DNA of 29,772 bases from a virus. The stretch is taken from positions 1 to 29,772 of the IMG/VR virus record IMGVR_UViG_3300032516_001331. The stretch is one strand, 5' to 3'. Both the position numbers and the translations under genes were made by a program. Positions within the stretch are counted from its first letter, which is position 1; every line of letters starts with the position of its first letter. This document shows positions 7,973-15,259 of the stretch, piece by piece. The notes under the pieces were generated by a model. That model was given only the letters and a program-made list of their open reading frames with translations, had not been told where the DNA came from and ran no database searches.

Positions 7973-8260
7973 ATGGGACAATCAATTGAAGATCTCGAAG
8001 CTACGTATAAAGATTTGGTAAATCGTCGTTCAGTCCTTGTTCAGGGGAAGCTCAGAGTTGACGCTGAGCTTGCTTCTCGTAAGCGAACCCTGAAGGATTT
8101 GATGGAAGAAGCTAAAAAGGCAGGATTTAATCCTGATGATCTCCCAGAAGAAATCAGAAAGGCTCGAGAAATACTTGTAACAAAAATGGATATTTTTTCT
8201 TCAGATATTAAAGAAACGGAACAGATCATGAAGCCTCTTATTCAAGAAATTGAAAAATAG
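7973..8260 (+). CDS. small coiled-coil protein (95 aa), unknown function
   Basis: It starts 9 bases after the nuclease stop, behind GAGGAGG (about 7962-7968), the strongest ribosome-binding site in the window, which suggests high expression. The sequence is nearly all heptad-like helix with a proline break (NPDDLPEE) in the middle, giving a likely helical hairpin. No catalytic residues are evident. It sits between the nuclease and the clamp and could be an adaptor for either, or a detached coiled-coil segment for the half-ATPase at 9381; both are guesses. Its mRNA can form an 8-bp stem at 8048-8071 enclosed by a 7-bp stem (8040-8046 with 8088-8094). Confidence 0.7.
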   Translation: MGQSIEDLEATYKDLVNRRSVLVQGKLRVDAELASRKRTLKDLMEEAKKAGFNPDDLPEEIRKAREILVTKMDIFSSDIKETEQIMKPLIQEIEK

Positions 8261-8274
8261 AGATTTCATAGAAC

Positions 8275-9384
8275 ATGCCTAAATATACTTTTCAAGCCCA
8301 AGAACTAAAACACTCTCTGGTCACTGTTCGGTCTGTGAAACCAGAAGAAGGAAATTTATATTTGAAGTTTTTTGGGTCAAATATGATTGTAGCTTCTGCT
8401 GATAAACGAAGATATGCTCAGTGTTCAGTCTCCGCATCGTCTACTGATGCGGAGACTGATTATGAATCGGATTTCTTCGTTTTACCACTAGAACGAAGGT
8501 CATTATTTGAACATGACACTGATTTTGTAACCATATCAGTTTCTGATGTCATCAAAGTAAACGCTATTGAGAACGGTCAATCTAAGAAAGCTACATTAAA
8601 GAAAAGAGTCGGGTCAAAGTTTTCTTTAATTTCTTGTCCTTCCAGCCCATATCCTTCAATTGATTCAGGTGTTTTTAATGAAATACTTCAACATGTTTCT
8701 TGTTCTGCTTCAGTACGTGAAACGAAGACTGAAGAAGATATGAAAGTGAACCAAGTTCACTTTTTTTCTGAACATTTATGCGCTTCTTCTCAATCTAGAT
8801 ACCATGTAACTCACGTTTATTATTCGGGGCTTCTTTATGATTTTTCTTTAGTCAGTTCTGATATTCCTATCTTTAAGTCTTTTTGCGATAAGACTTCAGG
8901 TCCTATTAATATAATCCATGATGATAAGAAAATTTTCTTGTCGGGAAACAAGTCATTTGTTTCAACCAGTCGAGTTTCAATTCGTCGTCCTCAATTTGTA
9001 TCTTTAGATAGAAGCGGATTTAAATATGAACTTGAAGTAAACTCTGAATTCTTCAAGAATAGTTTCGATTGGGCGAAAGTTGCTATTGAAGGAACTAATA
9101 AAATCAGCATAGATTTTAAAAAACAGACCGGTGAGAATGGTATAATGGATACTTACTATGGGTCAGATCTTATATCAAGTATTCCAATTTTGTTTAAAAA
9201 CGGAGAATCGTTTCAAGCGGATTTTCCGGCCAGTGTATTTATTAAAATATCTGGGCACATGGGTGAAGAACCGGTTCGTATGAAATATTCTCATTCGAGT
9301 TCTTCTAATTTGTTTGAAATTTCTCAAACAAGTAAAAACTCTATGGAGACTGTCCATATGCTACAAAGTATGAGGACTAAATGA
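8275..9384 (+). CDS. dnaN: DnaN-like DNA polymerase sliding clamp (diverged)
   Basis: The product is 369 aa, almost exactly the length of bacterial beta clamps (~366-380). It is built of beta strands throughout, ends in M-L-Q-S-M-R-T-K, reminiscent of the MPMR(L/I) terminus of DnaN, and has a mid-protein strand-turn around 161-181 in the position of the DnaN ATDGHRLA segment. The call rests on length, ends, fold pattern and context (clamp loader, primase, ligase and flap endonuclease nearby); overall identity to bacterial DnaN looks low. It would tether a polymerase, ligase and flap endonuclease on DNA. Its stop overlaps the next start as ATGA. The coding DNA is unusually rich in long inverted repeats (8425, 8475, 8595, 8743, 9201, 9308). 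Confidence 0.68.
   Translation: MPKYTFQAQELKHSLVTVRSVKPEEGNLYLKFFGSNMIVASADKRRYAQCSVSASSTDAETDYESDFFVLPLERRSLFEHDTDFVTISVSDVIKVNAIENGQSKKATLKKRVGSKFSLISCPSSPYPSIDSGVFNEILQHVSCSASVRETKTEEDMKVNQVHFFSEHLCASSQSRYHVTHVYYSGLLYDFSLVSSDIPIFKSFCDKTSGPINIIHDDKKIFLSGNKSFVSTSRVSIRRPQFVSLDRSGFKYELEVNSEFFKNSFDWAKVAIEGTNKISIDFKKQTGENGIMDTYYGSDLISSIPILFKNGESFQADFPASVFIKISGHMGEEPVRMKYSHSSSSNLFEISQTSKNSMETVHMLQSMRTK
8425..8459 (+). repeat. 14-bp perfect inverted repeat inside the clamp gene
   Basis: TCAGTCTCCGCATC (8425-8438) is exactly complementary to 8446-8459, with a 7-base loop. It is GC-rich relative to its surroundings and encodes roughly residues 51-62 of the clamp. Confidence 0.93.
8475..8498 (+). 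repeat. 10-bp stem (one G-U), 4-base loop, inside the clamp gene
   Basis: CTTCGTTTTA (8475-8484) pairs with TAGAACGAAG (8489-8498), 16 bases after the 14-bp stem. Together they would fold as tandem hairpins in the mRNA. Confidence 0.8.
8595..8630 (+). repeat. 11-bp perfect inverted repeat inside the clamp gene
   Basis: ATTAAAGAAAA (8595-8605) is exactly complementary to TTTTCTTTAAT (8620-8630), with a 14-base loop. Confidence 0.85.
8743..8767 (+). terminator. intragenic terminator-like hairpin with T-run
   Basis: AAAGTGAAC (8743-8751) pairs with GTTCACTTT (8755-8763) around a 3-base loop, and the T-run continues to 8767 (seven T in all). This has the shape of an intrinsic terminator but lies in the middle of the clamp reading frame. 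It may terminate a fraction of transcripts or be read through by an antiterminating polymerase; a NusG-like gene is present downstream. Confidence 0.45.
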
Positions 9385-10022
9385 ACTTGGCTCAAGATAA
9401 ACTAGACGGCATAATACACAATATCGAGAAACTTAAAAATTATCGAGAATTTCTTCAAAACCGAGTTAATTTAGCTTCTGCTGAAGAGTCTAAATTAAGA
9501 CATAAAGCTGATCTTTATCAAAAATGTTCAGAAATATTTAAATCGTGGCTTGAAGAATCTATTGAAAAGAATATAACTTCTATTTCTGATTTGGCTACAA
9601 ATGGTCTTCACCACATCATATATGATCAAAATTTAGAGTTTAAAATTACTCAAGAGATAAAATATAATCGTTTATCAATGAAATTTTCTTTAGAACAAGA
9701 GGGTGTCGAGGGTGATCCTTTAGATTCATTTGGTGGTGGAGCGGCCGTCATAGTTTCTTTAGTTTTACGTCTCGCTGTCATGGCTCGTCTAGGTATGAAA
9801 GATCTTCTTATTTTAGATGAATCAATGGTTGCTCTTGCTAATCATTATGTTCCGTTTGCAGCTTCTTTCATGCGACGTCTTTCTGAACAGACTGGGATAA
9901 ATATTCTCATGGTTACTCATAACCCTGAGTTTCTTCAACAAGCACATACTGCTTATGAAGGAACAAAGGACGATAGTTTAAAACTCAAGAAAATTAGAAC
10001 TGAGGGGCATCGTGAAGTCTAA
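9381..10022 (+). CDS. C-terminal-half Rad50/SbcC-type ATPase lacking the Walker A lobe
   Basis: The product is 213 aa. Residues 1-65 form a short coiled coil. Residues 66-190 match the C-terminal ABC-ATPase lobe of SMC/Rad50/SbcC proteins: a signature-like D-S-F-G-G-G-A-A at 115-122, Walker B D-L-L-I-L-D-E-S at 141-148 and the H-loop M-V-T-H at 177-180. There is no Walker A (GxxGxGKS/T), and no P-loop in the neighbouring small genes. Full SbcC proteins are several times longer. It may pair in trans with a P-loop lobe encoded outside the window, or act as a non-canonical partner of the SbcD-like nuclease. The start ATGA overlaps the clamp stop and an AGGA lies just upstream, so clamp and ATPase are coupled. 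Confidence 0.8.
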   Translation: MNLAQDKLDGIIHNIEKLKNYREFLQNRVNLASAEESKLRHKADLYQKCSEIFKSWLEESIEKNITSISDLATNGLHHIIYDQNLEFKITQEIKYNRLSMKFSLEQEGVEGDPLDSFGGGAAVIVSLVLRLAVMARLGMKDLLILDESMVALANHYVPFAASFMRRLSEQTGINILMVTHNPEFLQQAHTAYEGTKDDSLKLKKIRTEGHREV

Positions 10023-10572
10023 ATCTGACATCTCAAAAAGACTTAGAAACCTTCGCGTTAGGTACGCAAAGCGTTTCATTTCTTTCTCTCAGGAAAGAAA
10101 ACCGGAAAATTGTTCTTTTAATTTTGAACATAAACCGAATGGAATATATAATAACTCCAATTTTATGGAGATAGATCGCGCCCCGAAGACAAGCGTCACT
10201 TTAGTAGTTATTAACCCGGAAACTCCAACTCGTTTATGCATGTATGGATCGGAAAATCCGGAAACTTGGAATGGTGTTATTTGCGATCGAGATGAAATTT
10301 CGAAATCTTGTAAATATTTTAATCCAAAGAAAAGATTAAATGAAGCTAGAGAAGAATTTCTCAGCATCATGTCAGATGACGAATATGTCTATGAAAATTA
10401 TAAAGATATCGCCACCCTCCAGTGGGTTTTAGGCGATAGAATCCATAAATCTGGTTTAAATTTATTTGAAAAATTCATTTTTTGGATCCAATCCGTAAAG
10501 CTTCGATTATTTAAACCAAAGCTTATCCCTTCTAATGTAAATATATGGGAAGAAGAAAATGATAATCCATAA
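10012..10572 (+). CDS. protein of unknown function (186 aa) with cysteine pair region
   Basis: The GTG start at 10012 lies 5 bases after GAGGGG and overlaps the ATPase stop. I do not recognise the family. The basic N-terminus is followed by a mid-region with Cys at about 78, 92 and 100 (LCMYG, VICDRDE, SCKYF), a spacing that could bind metal but is not diagnostic. The C-terminal third is helical with aromatic residues (FEKFIFWIQ) and is not long enough to call a membrane segment. It overlaps the next gene by 14 bases. Confidence 0.6.
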   Translation: MKSKSDISKRLRNLRVRYAKRFISFSQERKPENCSFNFEHKPNGIYNNSNFMEIDRAPKTSVTLVVINPETPTRLCMYGSENPETWNGVICDRDEISKSCKYFNPKKRLNEAREEFLSIMSDDEYVYENYKDIATLQWVLGDRIHKSGLNLFEKFIFWIQSVKLRLFKPKLIPSNVNIWEEENDNP

Positions 10573-11140
10573 TGTTCTTCATTATGACTTTCATATTAAA
10601 AAGAAAGACACTGCTTTACCTTTGGTAACGGAGTCTCCTGCTCAAGAGTCTTATTTTCCAGCAGTAATAAGTAATACTCGAGGAAAGTTCATAGTAATCG
10701 AAAAGATGGGGAAGGATAAACTTATAAGATCTGGAATATTTACATATGATTCAGATAAAATTGACGATATTATTCCTGATCTTTTTAAATGTGCTTATGA
10801 TCTATCTGTAAAACAAAACTGGTTAAATATTTTTCCTGACATTGATTCAGCTTTTAAATATGTACAAAATTCTAGTGGGTTGACTATACAACCTCATGTT
10901 TGTTTAATTCCTGATTCCTGGAACATGAAGAAGATAGAGAAAATTTTCAAAAAAGATAAACTTGATATAAATGATAGTAAAATAAAATATGATAAAATAT
11001 GCTCCGTACATAAATGCAAAGTTTCTTTTCCTATTTTTCTTTCTCGTCCCGATTTCGTTGGGATGTATACTCAATTTATGGGAGGCTTGTCTTCTATTGT
11101 TTTACACAACATAAAACAAGGTATCTCGTTTGTTAAATGA
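10559..11140 (+). CDS. protein of unknown function (193 aa)
   Basis: I do not recognise this protein. It is a mixed alpha/beta, Lys-rich product with a few Cys (about 78, 114, 147 and 152). Its ATG overlaps the preceding frame and its TGA overlaps the primase ATG (ATGA), so it sits inside the coupled replication cluster and probably contributes to replication. No helicase, polymerase or nuclease motif is visible. Confidence 0.6.
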   Translation: MIIHNVLHYDFHIKKKDTALPLVTESPAQESYFPAVISNTRGKFIVIEKMGKDKLIRSGIFTYDSDKIDDIIPDLFKCAYDLSVKQNWLNIFPDIDSAFKYVQNSSGLTIQPHVCLIPDSWNMKKIEKIFKKDKLDINDSKIKYDKICSVHKCKVSFPIFLSRPDFVGMYTQFMGGLSSIVLHNIKQGISFVK

Positions 11141-11916
11141 GTTTTGTTGATAAATTTGTTGACTGGGCTTATGAAGGGTTGCTTCAAAGTCCGGAAGCCC
11201 AAGAATATCTTCTTGGTCGTGGCATATCGAAAGATCAGTGGAAAAGACATAAACTTGGATATGTAATTGGTGATTTTGAAGTTGATCCAGATTTAGACTC
11301 AAAACATAGTTTCATATGCTCAGAATCAAATAAAGAAACCGAATGCGATAGTTGTAAATATAATAGGTGGTCTTCTTCTTGGGAATTACAAGAAGGGATT
11401 CGACATAAAGTAATAGGTAGTCGTATCAAAAATTGTGTTGTTTTCCCGTTAACAACTTATTCTGGGACGATCATTGGATTCCAAGTTCGTTCTCTTGTTG
11501 AAAAGTCATATGACACTTTTGCCGTAAAAAGGCGTCCGGAAGGTTATTTTTTCGGTATTGCCGCAAATATTGAGTCTATTTGGTCTAAGAAAGAAGTCTG
11601 GCTTGTTGAAGGCCCGGCAGATATGTTGATTATGGAGAGATTAGTTATTCCTAATGTTTTGGCATTGACTACAAACGCTGTTAACCCAAATCAGTTTAGG
11701 TTTTTAGAACGTTTTGTTCATACGATAAATATGTGTTTAGATCTCGATAAAGCTGGGAGAGAAGGCGTCCATCGTTTTATGGAAAAAACCGGTGGACGAT
11801 TTAAAATAAATGATATAAAGTATCCTAAAGCCAACGAAACTTCGAAAGATCCTGGGGATCTTTGGAAAAATTGGGGAGATACGAAATTTAAAAATTATTT
11901 TAATCGGAAAGTTTAG
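11137..11916 (+). CDS. dnaG: DnaG-type TOPRIM primase without the CHC2 zinc-binding domain
   Basis: A 259-aa DNA primase core. Residues 20-45 match the pre-TOPRIM linker of DnaG (YLLGRGIS ... KLGY). VVFPL ... IIGFQVRSL at 101-120 matches the next conserved strands. The TOPRIM domain has the catalytic Glu158 (V-E-G-P-A-D) and the acidic pair Asp202 and Asp204 (L-D-L-D-K-A-G). KDPGDLW, about 237-243, matches the conserved C-terminal segment. The usual N-terminal CHC2 zinc finger and the C-terminal helicase-binding domain are missing. A C-x8-C-x2-C cluster (Cys61, Cys70, Cys73) lies between linker and core and might bind metal instead. It would make RNA primers for the clamp-based replisome encoded around it. 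Confidence 0.85.
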   Translation: MSFVDKFVDWAYEGLLQSPEAQEYLLGRGISKDQWKRHKLGYVIGDFEVDPDLDSKHSFICSESNKETECDSCKYNRWSSSWELQEGIRHKVIGSRIKNCVVFPLTTYSGTIIGFQVRSLVEKSYDTFAVKRRPEGYFFGIAANIESIWSKKEVWLVEGPADMLIMERLVIPNVLALTTNAVNPNQFRFLERFVHTINMCLDLDKAGREGVHRFMEKTGGRFKINDIKYPKANETSKDPGDLWKNWGDTKFKNYFNRKV

Positions 11917-11957
11917 TTTTTTATCATTCGGAAGGCTACTGAAGAAATTTTGAACAT

Positions 11958-11975
11958 TTTCAGTTTGAACTGAAA
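11958..11975 (+). promoter_or_regulatory. short perfect stem in the primase-dnaX gap
   Basis: TTTCAGTT (11958-11965) and AACTGAAA (11968-11975) form an 8-bp stem in the 84-base gap 11917-12000, one of the few non-coding gaps in the cluster. It may end the upstream coupled unit or control dnaX. No long T-run follows, so an intrinsic terminator is not clear. Confidence 0.4.
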
Positions 11976-12000
11976 TTAAAATTCGATGTAATTTAAGATA

Positions 12001-13338
12001 ATGCTTGATATTAAATATCGTCCGAAATCTTTTAAAGAAGTTGTTGGCAATCTAGGTATCGTCAAACTTCTTCTAACTAGGAGTAAAAACAAAACTCTTG
12101 GTTCTCGTTCTATAATGTTTGGCGGTCCAAAGGGTTGTGGGAAAACAACTCTCGCTCGAATAGTTAGTCGAGCTATATATTGTGAAAATTTAAATGAAGG
12201 AGAACCCTGTAATTCTTGTATATATTGCCAATCTATAATTGATGGGAGTTCTTCCAGCTTTGAAGAATTTGATGCTGCCTCCCAAGGAACTGTGGATAAG
12301 ATTCGATCTATTGTTCAAGATCTTGATTATATTTCTCTTGATGGGAAACCAAAAATTTGTATTTTGGACGAAGCTCAAAGACTTTCTGCTCAAGCCCAAG
12401 ATGCTCTTCTTCGTCCTATAGAAGATAGGAGATTAGTTATTATTTTATGCACAACTGAACCGAATAAAATTCGTCCTGCTGTTCGTTCAAGACTTGAAGA
12501 ACATAGTGTATCCTCTCCTAATACAGATGATCTAGTTTCATTTTTGGTTAGAGTTTGCGATATAGAGTCCATAAAATATGACTTACCGGCTCTCAAGCTT
12601 TTACCGAATTTTTTAGAGAATTGTCCAAGAGTTTGTTTAAATTCAATAGATACTATTTCTTCATATGGCCCAATATCTGTAGATGCAGTTCGTTCCTTTC
12701 TTAGGACTGAAAATTATGAATCTTTATCTCGATCTCTCACTTTTATGAAATTGGATCCCGCGAAGTCTTTTTCTTCTCTAGATAAACTGGAAGCCTCTGA
12801 AGGAGTGACTTGGATCCGTGATACTATTGTTTCCATCGTTGTAAATGAAATTCGAGTCCGAGTCGGGGCTAAATCGAAAATTAATACTAAAACTGATTTA
12901 GTTGATTTTTCATCCCATCAACTTTCAACTCTTGCTATGAAACTTTCAGATTTAGATAAATTCAACATTTATGATTTGAGTTCAATTCTATTCTCTATAC
13001 TAAATAAAGTTGAACTTGCTTCCGCTCCAGTTTTCGTTCCCTCCATTACTCCTACCTCTTCCTCTCCTATTCCAGTTTCTGTTCCCATATCATATAGAAT
13101 ACCGAAATCTGTTTCTAATGGAAAATCTGATTTTAAACAAAAAAAGTCTGTTGAAGTAGATGGGGTCATATATTCTTCGGAAGAAACATTGACTAGTTTG
13201 GATCATAAAATCGAGAAAGAATCTAATATTCATATTGAGCAAGAAAAATTAAGTTCTGTAGAGTATGATGGTAGGTTTCTACCTATTCCGGAGAAAGAAT
13301 TTGCTCGTGGCCTTATCAAAAGAATTAAAGGTTCGTAA
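12001..13338 (+). CDS. dnaX: DnaX-type clamp loader ATPase (gamma/tau-like)
   Basis: A 445-aa AAA+ clamp loader subunit. Visible motifs are Walker A G-P-K-G-C-G-K-T at 42-49, the DnaX-specific Cys4 zinc module (Cys61, Cys70, Cys73, Cys76), Walker B I-L-D-E-A at 121-125, sensor 1 TTE at 151-153 and an S-R-L segment at 163-165 in place of the usual SRC arginine-finger motif. Residues up to about 330 cover the lid and collar domains. The C-terminus has a Pro/Ser-rich linker (about 341-365) and a basic tail that could contact other replisome proteins. It would load the DnaN-like clamp encoded at 8275. Only one loader subunit is seen here; delta-like partners may be elsewhere or supplied by the host. 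Confidence 0.9.
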   Translation: MLDIKYRPKSFKEVVGNLGIVKLLLTRSKNKTLGSRSIMFGGPKGCGKTTLARIVSRAIYCENLNEGEPCNSCIYCQSIIDGSSSSFEEFDAASQGTVDKIRSIVQDLDYISLDGKPKICILDEAQRLSAQAQDALLRPIEDRRLVIILCTTEPNKIRPAVRSRLEEHSVSSPNTDDLVSFLVRVCDIESIKYDLPALKLLPNFLENCPRVCLNSIDTISSYGPISVDAVRSFLRTENYESLSRSLTFMKLDPAKSFSSLDKLEASEGVTWIRDTIVSIVVNEIRVRVGAKSKINTKTDLVDFSSHQLSTLAMKLSDLDKFNIYDLSSILFSILNKVELASAPVFVPSITPTSSSPIPVSVPISYRIPKSVSNGKSDFKQKKSVEVDGVIYSSEETLTSLDHKIEKESNIHIEQEKLSSVEYDGRFLPIPEKEFARGLIKRIKGS

Positions 13339-13960
13339 AGGGAAATCTAAGGTTAAAAAACCTGAACCTGTCCCGAAGCCGCAGATTAAAGCGCGTAGAA
13401 ATTCTGAAATCCCGAAACCGCCTGATCCAAATTCTGAATCGATAAAATGGGCTATTGTTGAACTTACTTCTACCGGGGAAAAAGAAAAAAATCTTTCTTT
13501 AGTAATCAAATCGATCCGTCATCTTTTGAAGAGCAAAGTGGAAGTGTTTATACCTTCGGTTTCTCAAAAAGTTAGAGATGAATCTCATATCATGCCATAT
13601 TTGGAAGGATATATTTTCGTGAGACATACTGAAGGAACGAATTATTCCAGAGTTCAAGATACTATGTATTTCAGATCAGTTCTATCTAGACCTGTCGATT
13701 CAGCTCGTAAAAGAATTCTTTGTTTACTTGATGATAAAGATTTGGATAGAACTCGTGACGGGATGAAAAAAGTTGGGTCCGGGGTTTTTAAAGAAAATGA
13801 AAATGTTAAAATAGTTAGAGGTAACTACAAAAATTTAATAGCTCAAGTCATCCAGTCTTATGAAGATGGCCAACACGTTCAGGTTTATGTAAAATTGTCC
13901 TCAAAACAGCTTTTGTTAGATTTTCCAGTTTCATATTTGGTAAAACATGAAGTTGAATAG
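13301..13960 (+). CDS. nusG: NusG/RfaH-like transcription elongation factor
   Basis: About 219 aa from TTG 13301. I chose this start because GGAG (13290-13293) lies 7 bases upstream; ATG 13265/13268 are in-frame alternatives without a clear ribosome-binding site. A basic Pro-rich N-tail (~45 aa) is followed by an NGN-like domain, about 48-130. It has a WAIVELTS strand, the FIPSVS strand and an L-E-G-Y-I-F-V strand that corresponds to PGYVFV of NusG. A KOW-like segment covers about 163-215 (FKENENVKIVRGNYKNLIAQV). The order and spacing fit NusG. It probably binds the polymerase clamp to make transcription processive or antiterminating over phage genes. It overlaps dnaX by 38 bases and the flap endonuclease gene by 14. 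Confidence 0.78.
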   Translation: MLVALSKELKVRKGKSKVKKPEPVPKPQIKARRNSEIPKPPDPNSESIKWAIVELTSTGEKEKNLSLVIKSIRHLLKSKVEVFIPSVSQKVRDESHIMPYLEGYIFVRHTEGTNYSRVQDTMYFRSVLSRPVDSARKRILCLLDDKDLDRTRDGMKKVGSGVFKENENVKIVRGNYKNLIAQVIQSYEDGQHVQVYVKLSSKQLLLDFPVSYLVKHEVE

Positions 13961-14900
13961 AAGCATTTTAGTTGATGGAAATAATCTTCTTCATCGTTCT
14001 AAATACGTATTTGTTACAAACAGACAAGAAGACCCACTAACTAATGATTTCGGCTATCCGACTGGTATCACATACGGAACTCTCTCCATACTTTTTTCTT
14101 GGATTTCAAAAATGCCTAAATGGGAAAAGGTCGTCTTTTTCCTTGACGGCTCTCCGACACGTCGTTTGGCTTTATACGAACAGTATAAAGAAGGTCGAGA
14201 CAGTTCTGAACTTTTTGAAAATAGACCAATAACTCTTTGTGATGGGACAGAGTGTCATTCAGAGCGCGATGTTTTAGTTCATATACTCAAACTTGTCGGT
14301 ATCGATATTTATTTTAATCCAGATGAAGAAGCTGATGATCTAATATCTAAATATGTAAAAACTAACCCCGGACACCATGTCATAATTTCTTCTGATAAAG
14401 ATTTTTACCAATTAGTTGATGACAAAACTATTCTTTATAGACCTGATGCACCTGGTAGCAGATTTTATGATTCTGAAAGAATTTTTAAAGAATTTGGAGT
14501 TTATCCAGAATTCGTTAGATTATATAAGAGTTTGATTGGTGATAAATCCGATAATATAACTGGGGTACCGAGAATCCGTAAAAAAGTTGCTGCTGACTTA
14601 AGTATGAAGTATAAGACTGTGGAGTCTTTACTTTCTTCAAATATGTCTGAGTGTTCTGTTAAAGAAAAATCTTCAATCAAAGAACTTGAAGACAAAATTC
14701 GTTTAAATTATGAACTTGTCGGATTTTTTGATGAATTTGATCTATCCTCTTATCAACAAGAAGGTAAATCTGATTACGATTTAGCCAATAAAATATTAAC
14801 TAAAGATCTGAATATTAAGGATATTAATGTTTCTTCTCTTAAAAAATCAGAGGGAAGAGTCATAATCTCTGATTTCTTCGGGTCTTTAGATTTAGTGTAA
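13947..14900 (+). CDS. flap endonuclease / 5'-3' exonuclease (PIN/FEN family)
   Basis: 317 aa, similar in size to T5 and T4 flap nucleases. The acidic residues of the family are in place: Asp10 (V-D-G-N-N), Asp68 (F-L-D-G-S), Glu128/Asp130/Asp131 (E-E-A-D-D), Asp150/Asp152 (S-S-D-K-D-F) and Asp199/Asp202 (G-D-K-S-D-N-I-T-G). The last lead into a helix-hairpin-helix (VPRIRKKVA). It should remove RNA primers and 5' flaps on the lagging strand, working with the clamp and the split ligase. A 9-bp inverted repeat (14844-14852 with 14867-14875) covers its 3' end. Confidence 0.92.
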   Translation: MKLNRSILVDGNNLLHRSKYVFVTNRQEDPLTNDFGYPTGITYGTLSILFSWISKMPKWEKVVFFLDGSPTRRLALYEQYKEGRDSSELFENRPITLCDGTECHSERDVLVHILKLVGIDIYFNPDEEADDLISKYVKTNPGHHVIISSDKDFYQLVDDKTILYRPDAPGSRFYDSERIFKEFGVYPEFVRLYKSLIGDKSDNITGVPRIRKKVAADLSMKYKTVESLLSSNMSECSVKEKSSIKELEDKIRLNYELVGFFDEFDLSSYQQEGKSDYDLANKILTKDLNIKDINVSSLKKSEGRVIISDFFGSLDLV

Positions 14901-14908
14901 CATTTGAT

Positions 14909-15118
14909 ATGAGAGATATAGAAATACCAACATTTGAAGATATTTATAACATCTCCCTTTTGGTTAAAAACGGATGGAAGCTTATTTTTGATGACAATTG
15001 GGAGCATCCTGAAAAATTAAAATATACTCCTAAAGACAAATGGGACTATAAAGGAGATGAAAGACCATCTCAAGATTACTGGCCTTATGAAGATGCTTTG
15101 GAAGAATTAAACAAATAG
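14909..15118 (+). CDS. small acidic protein, unknown function (69 aa)
   Basis: ATG 14909 follows the flap endonuclease stop by 8 bases. The product is acidic and Trp/Tyr-rich (WKLIFDDNWEHPE, DYWPYEDALEEL), soluble and without known motifs. It is the last gene before the structured leader of the sigma-like gene. Confidence 0.6.
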   Translation: MRDIEIPTFEDIYNISLLVKNGWKLIFDDNWEHPEKLKYTPKDKWDYKGDERPSQDYWPYEDALEELNK

Positions 15119-15259
15119 ATTGTTTTTTCAGTAGAGTTAAAACGACGCTGTTGCTCTAGTTCAGCGTGATACCTATACAGAGAATTAAATCAGCTGCTCG
15201 GCTGAAACCCAGACCAATATTTACACAACGATCGGAAACCCCGATCAACTGGAGCATTC
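15119..15259 (+). promoter_or_regulatory. structured leader with three hairpins before the sigma-like gene
   Basis: This 141-base gap carries three perfect stems in order: ACGCTG/CAGCGT (15145-15150, 15162-15167), TCAGC/GCTGA (15190-15194, 15201-15205) and GATCGG/CCGATC (15230-15235, 15241-15246). A GGAG ribosome-binding site and the ATG at 15260 follow. It is one of the longest gaps in the window. It may be a 5' UTR with RNA-based control, a protein-binding region or a promoter. I see no convincing -35/-10 pair. Confidence 0.55.

Noticed and set aside
13265-13300. ATG 13265/13268 as start of the NusG-like gene
   Set aside because: They would overlap dnaX further and lack a Shine-Dalgarno sequence; TTG 13301 has GGAG seven bases upstream. 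Not fully excluded.
15119-15259. tRNA or tRNA-like gene in the structured gap
   Set aside because: The three stems do not form a cloverleaf and no T-loop GTTC-A-A-C context or acceptor stem was found.
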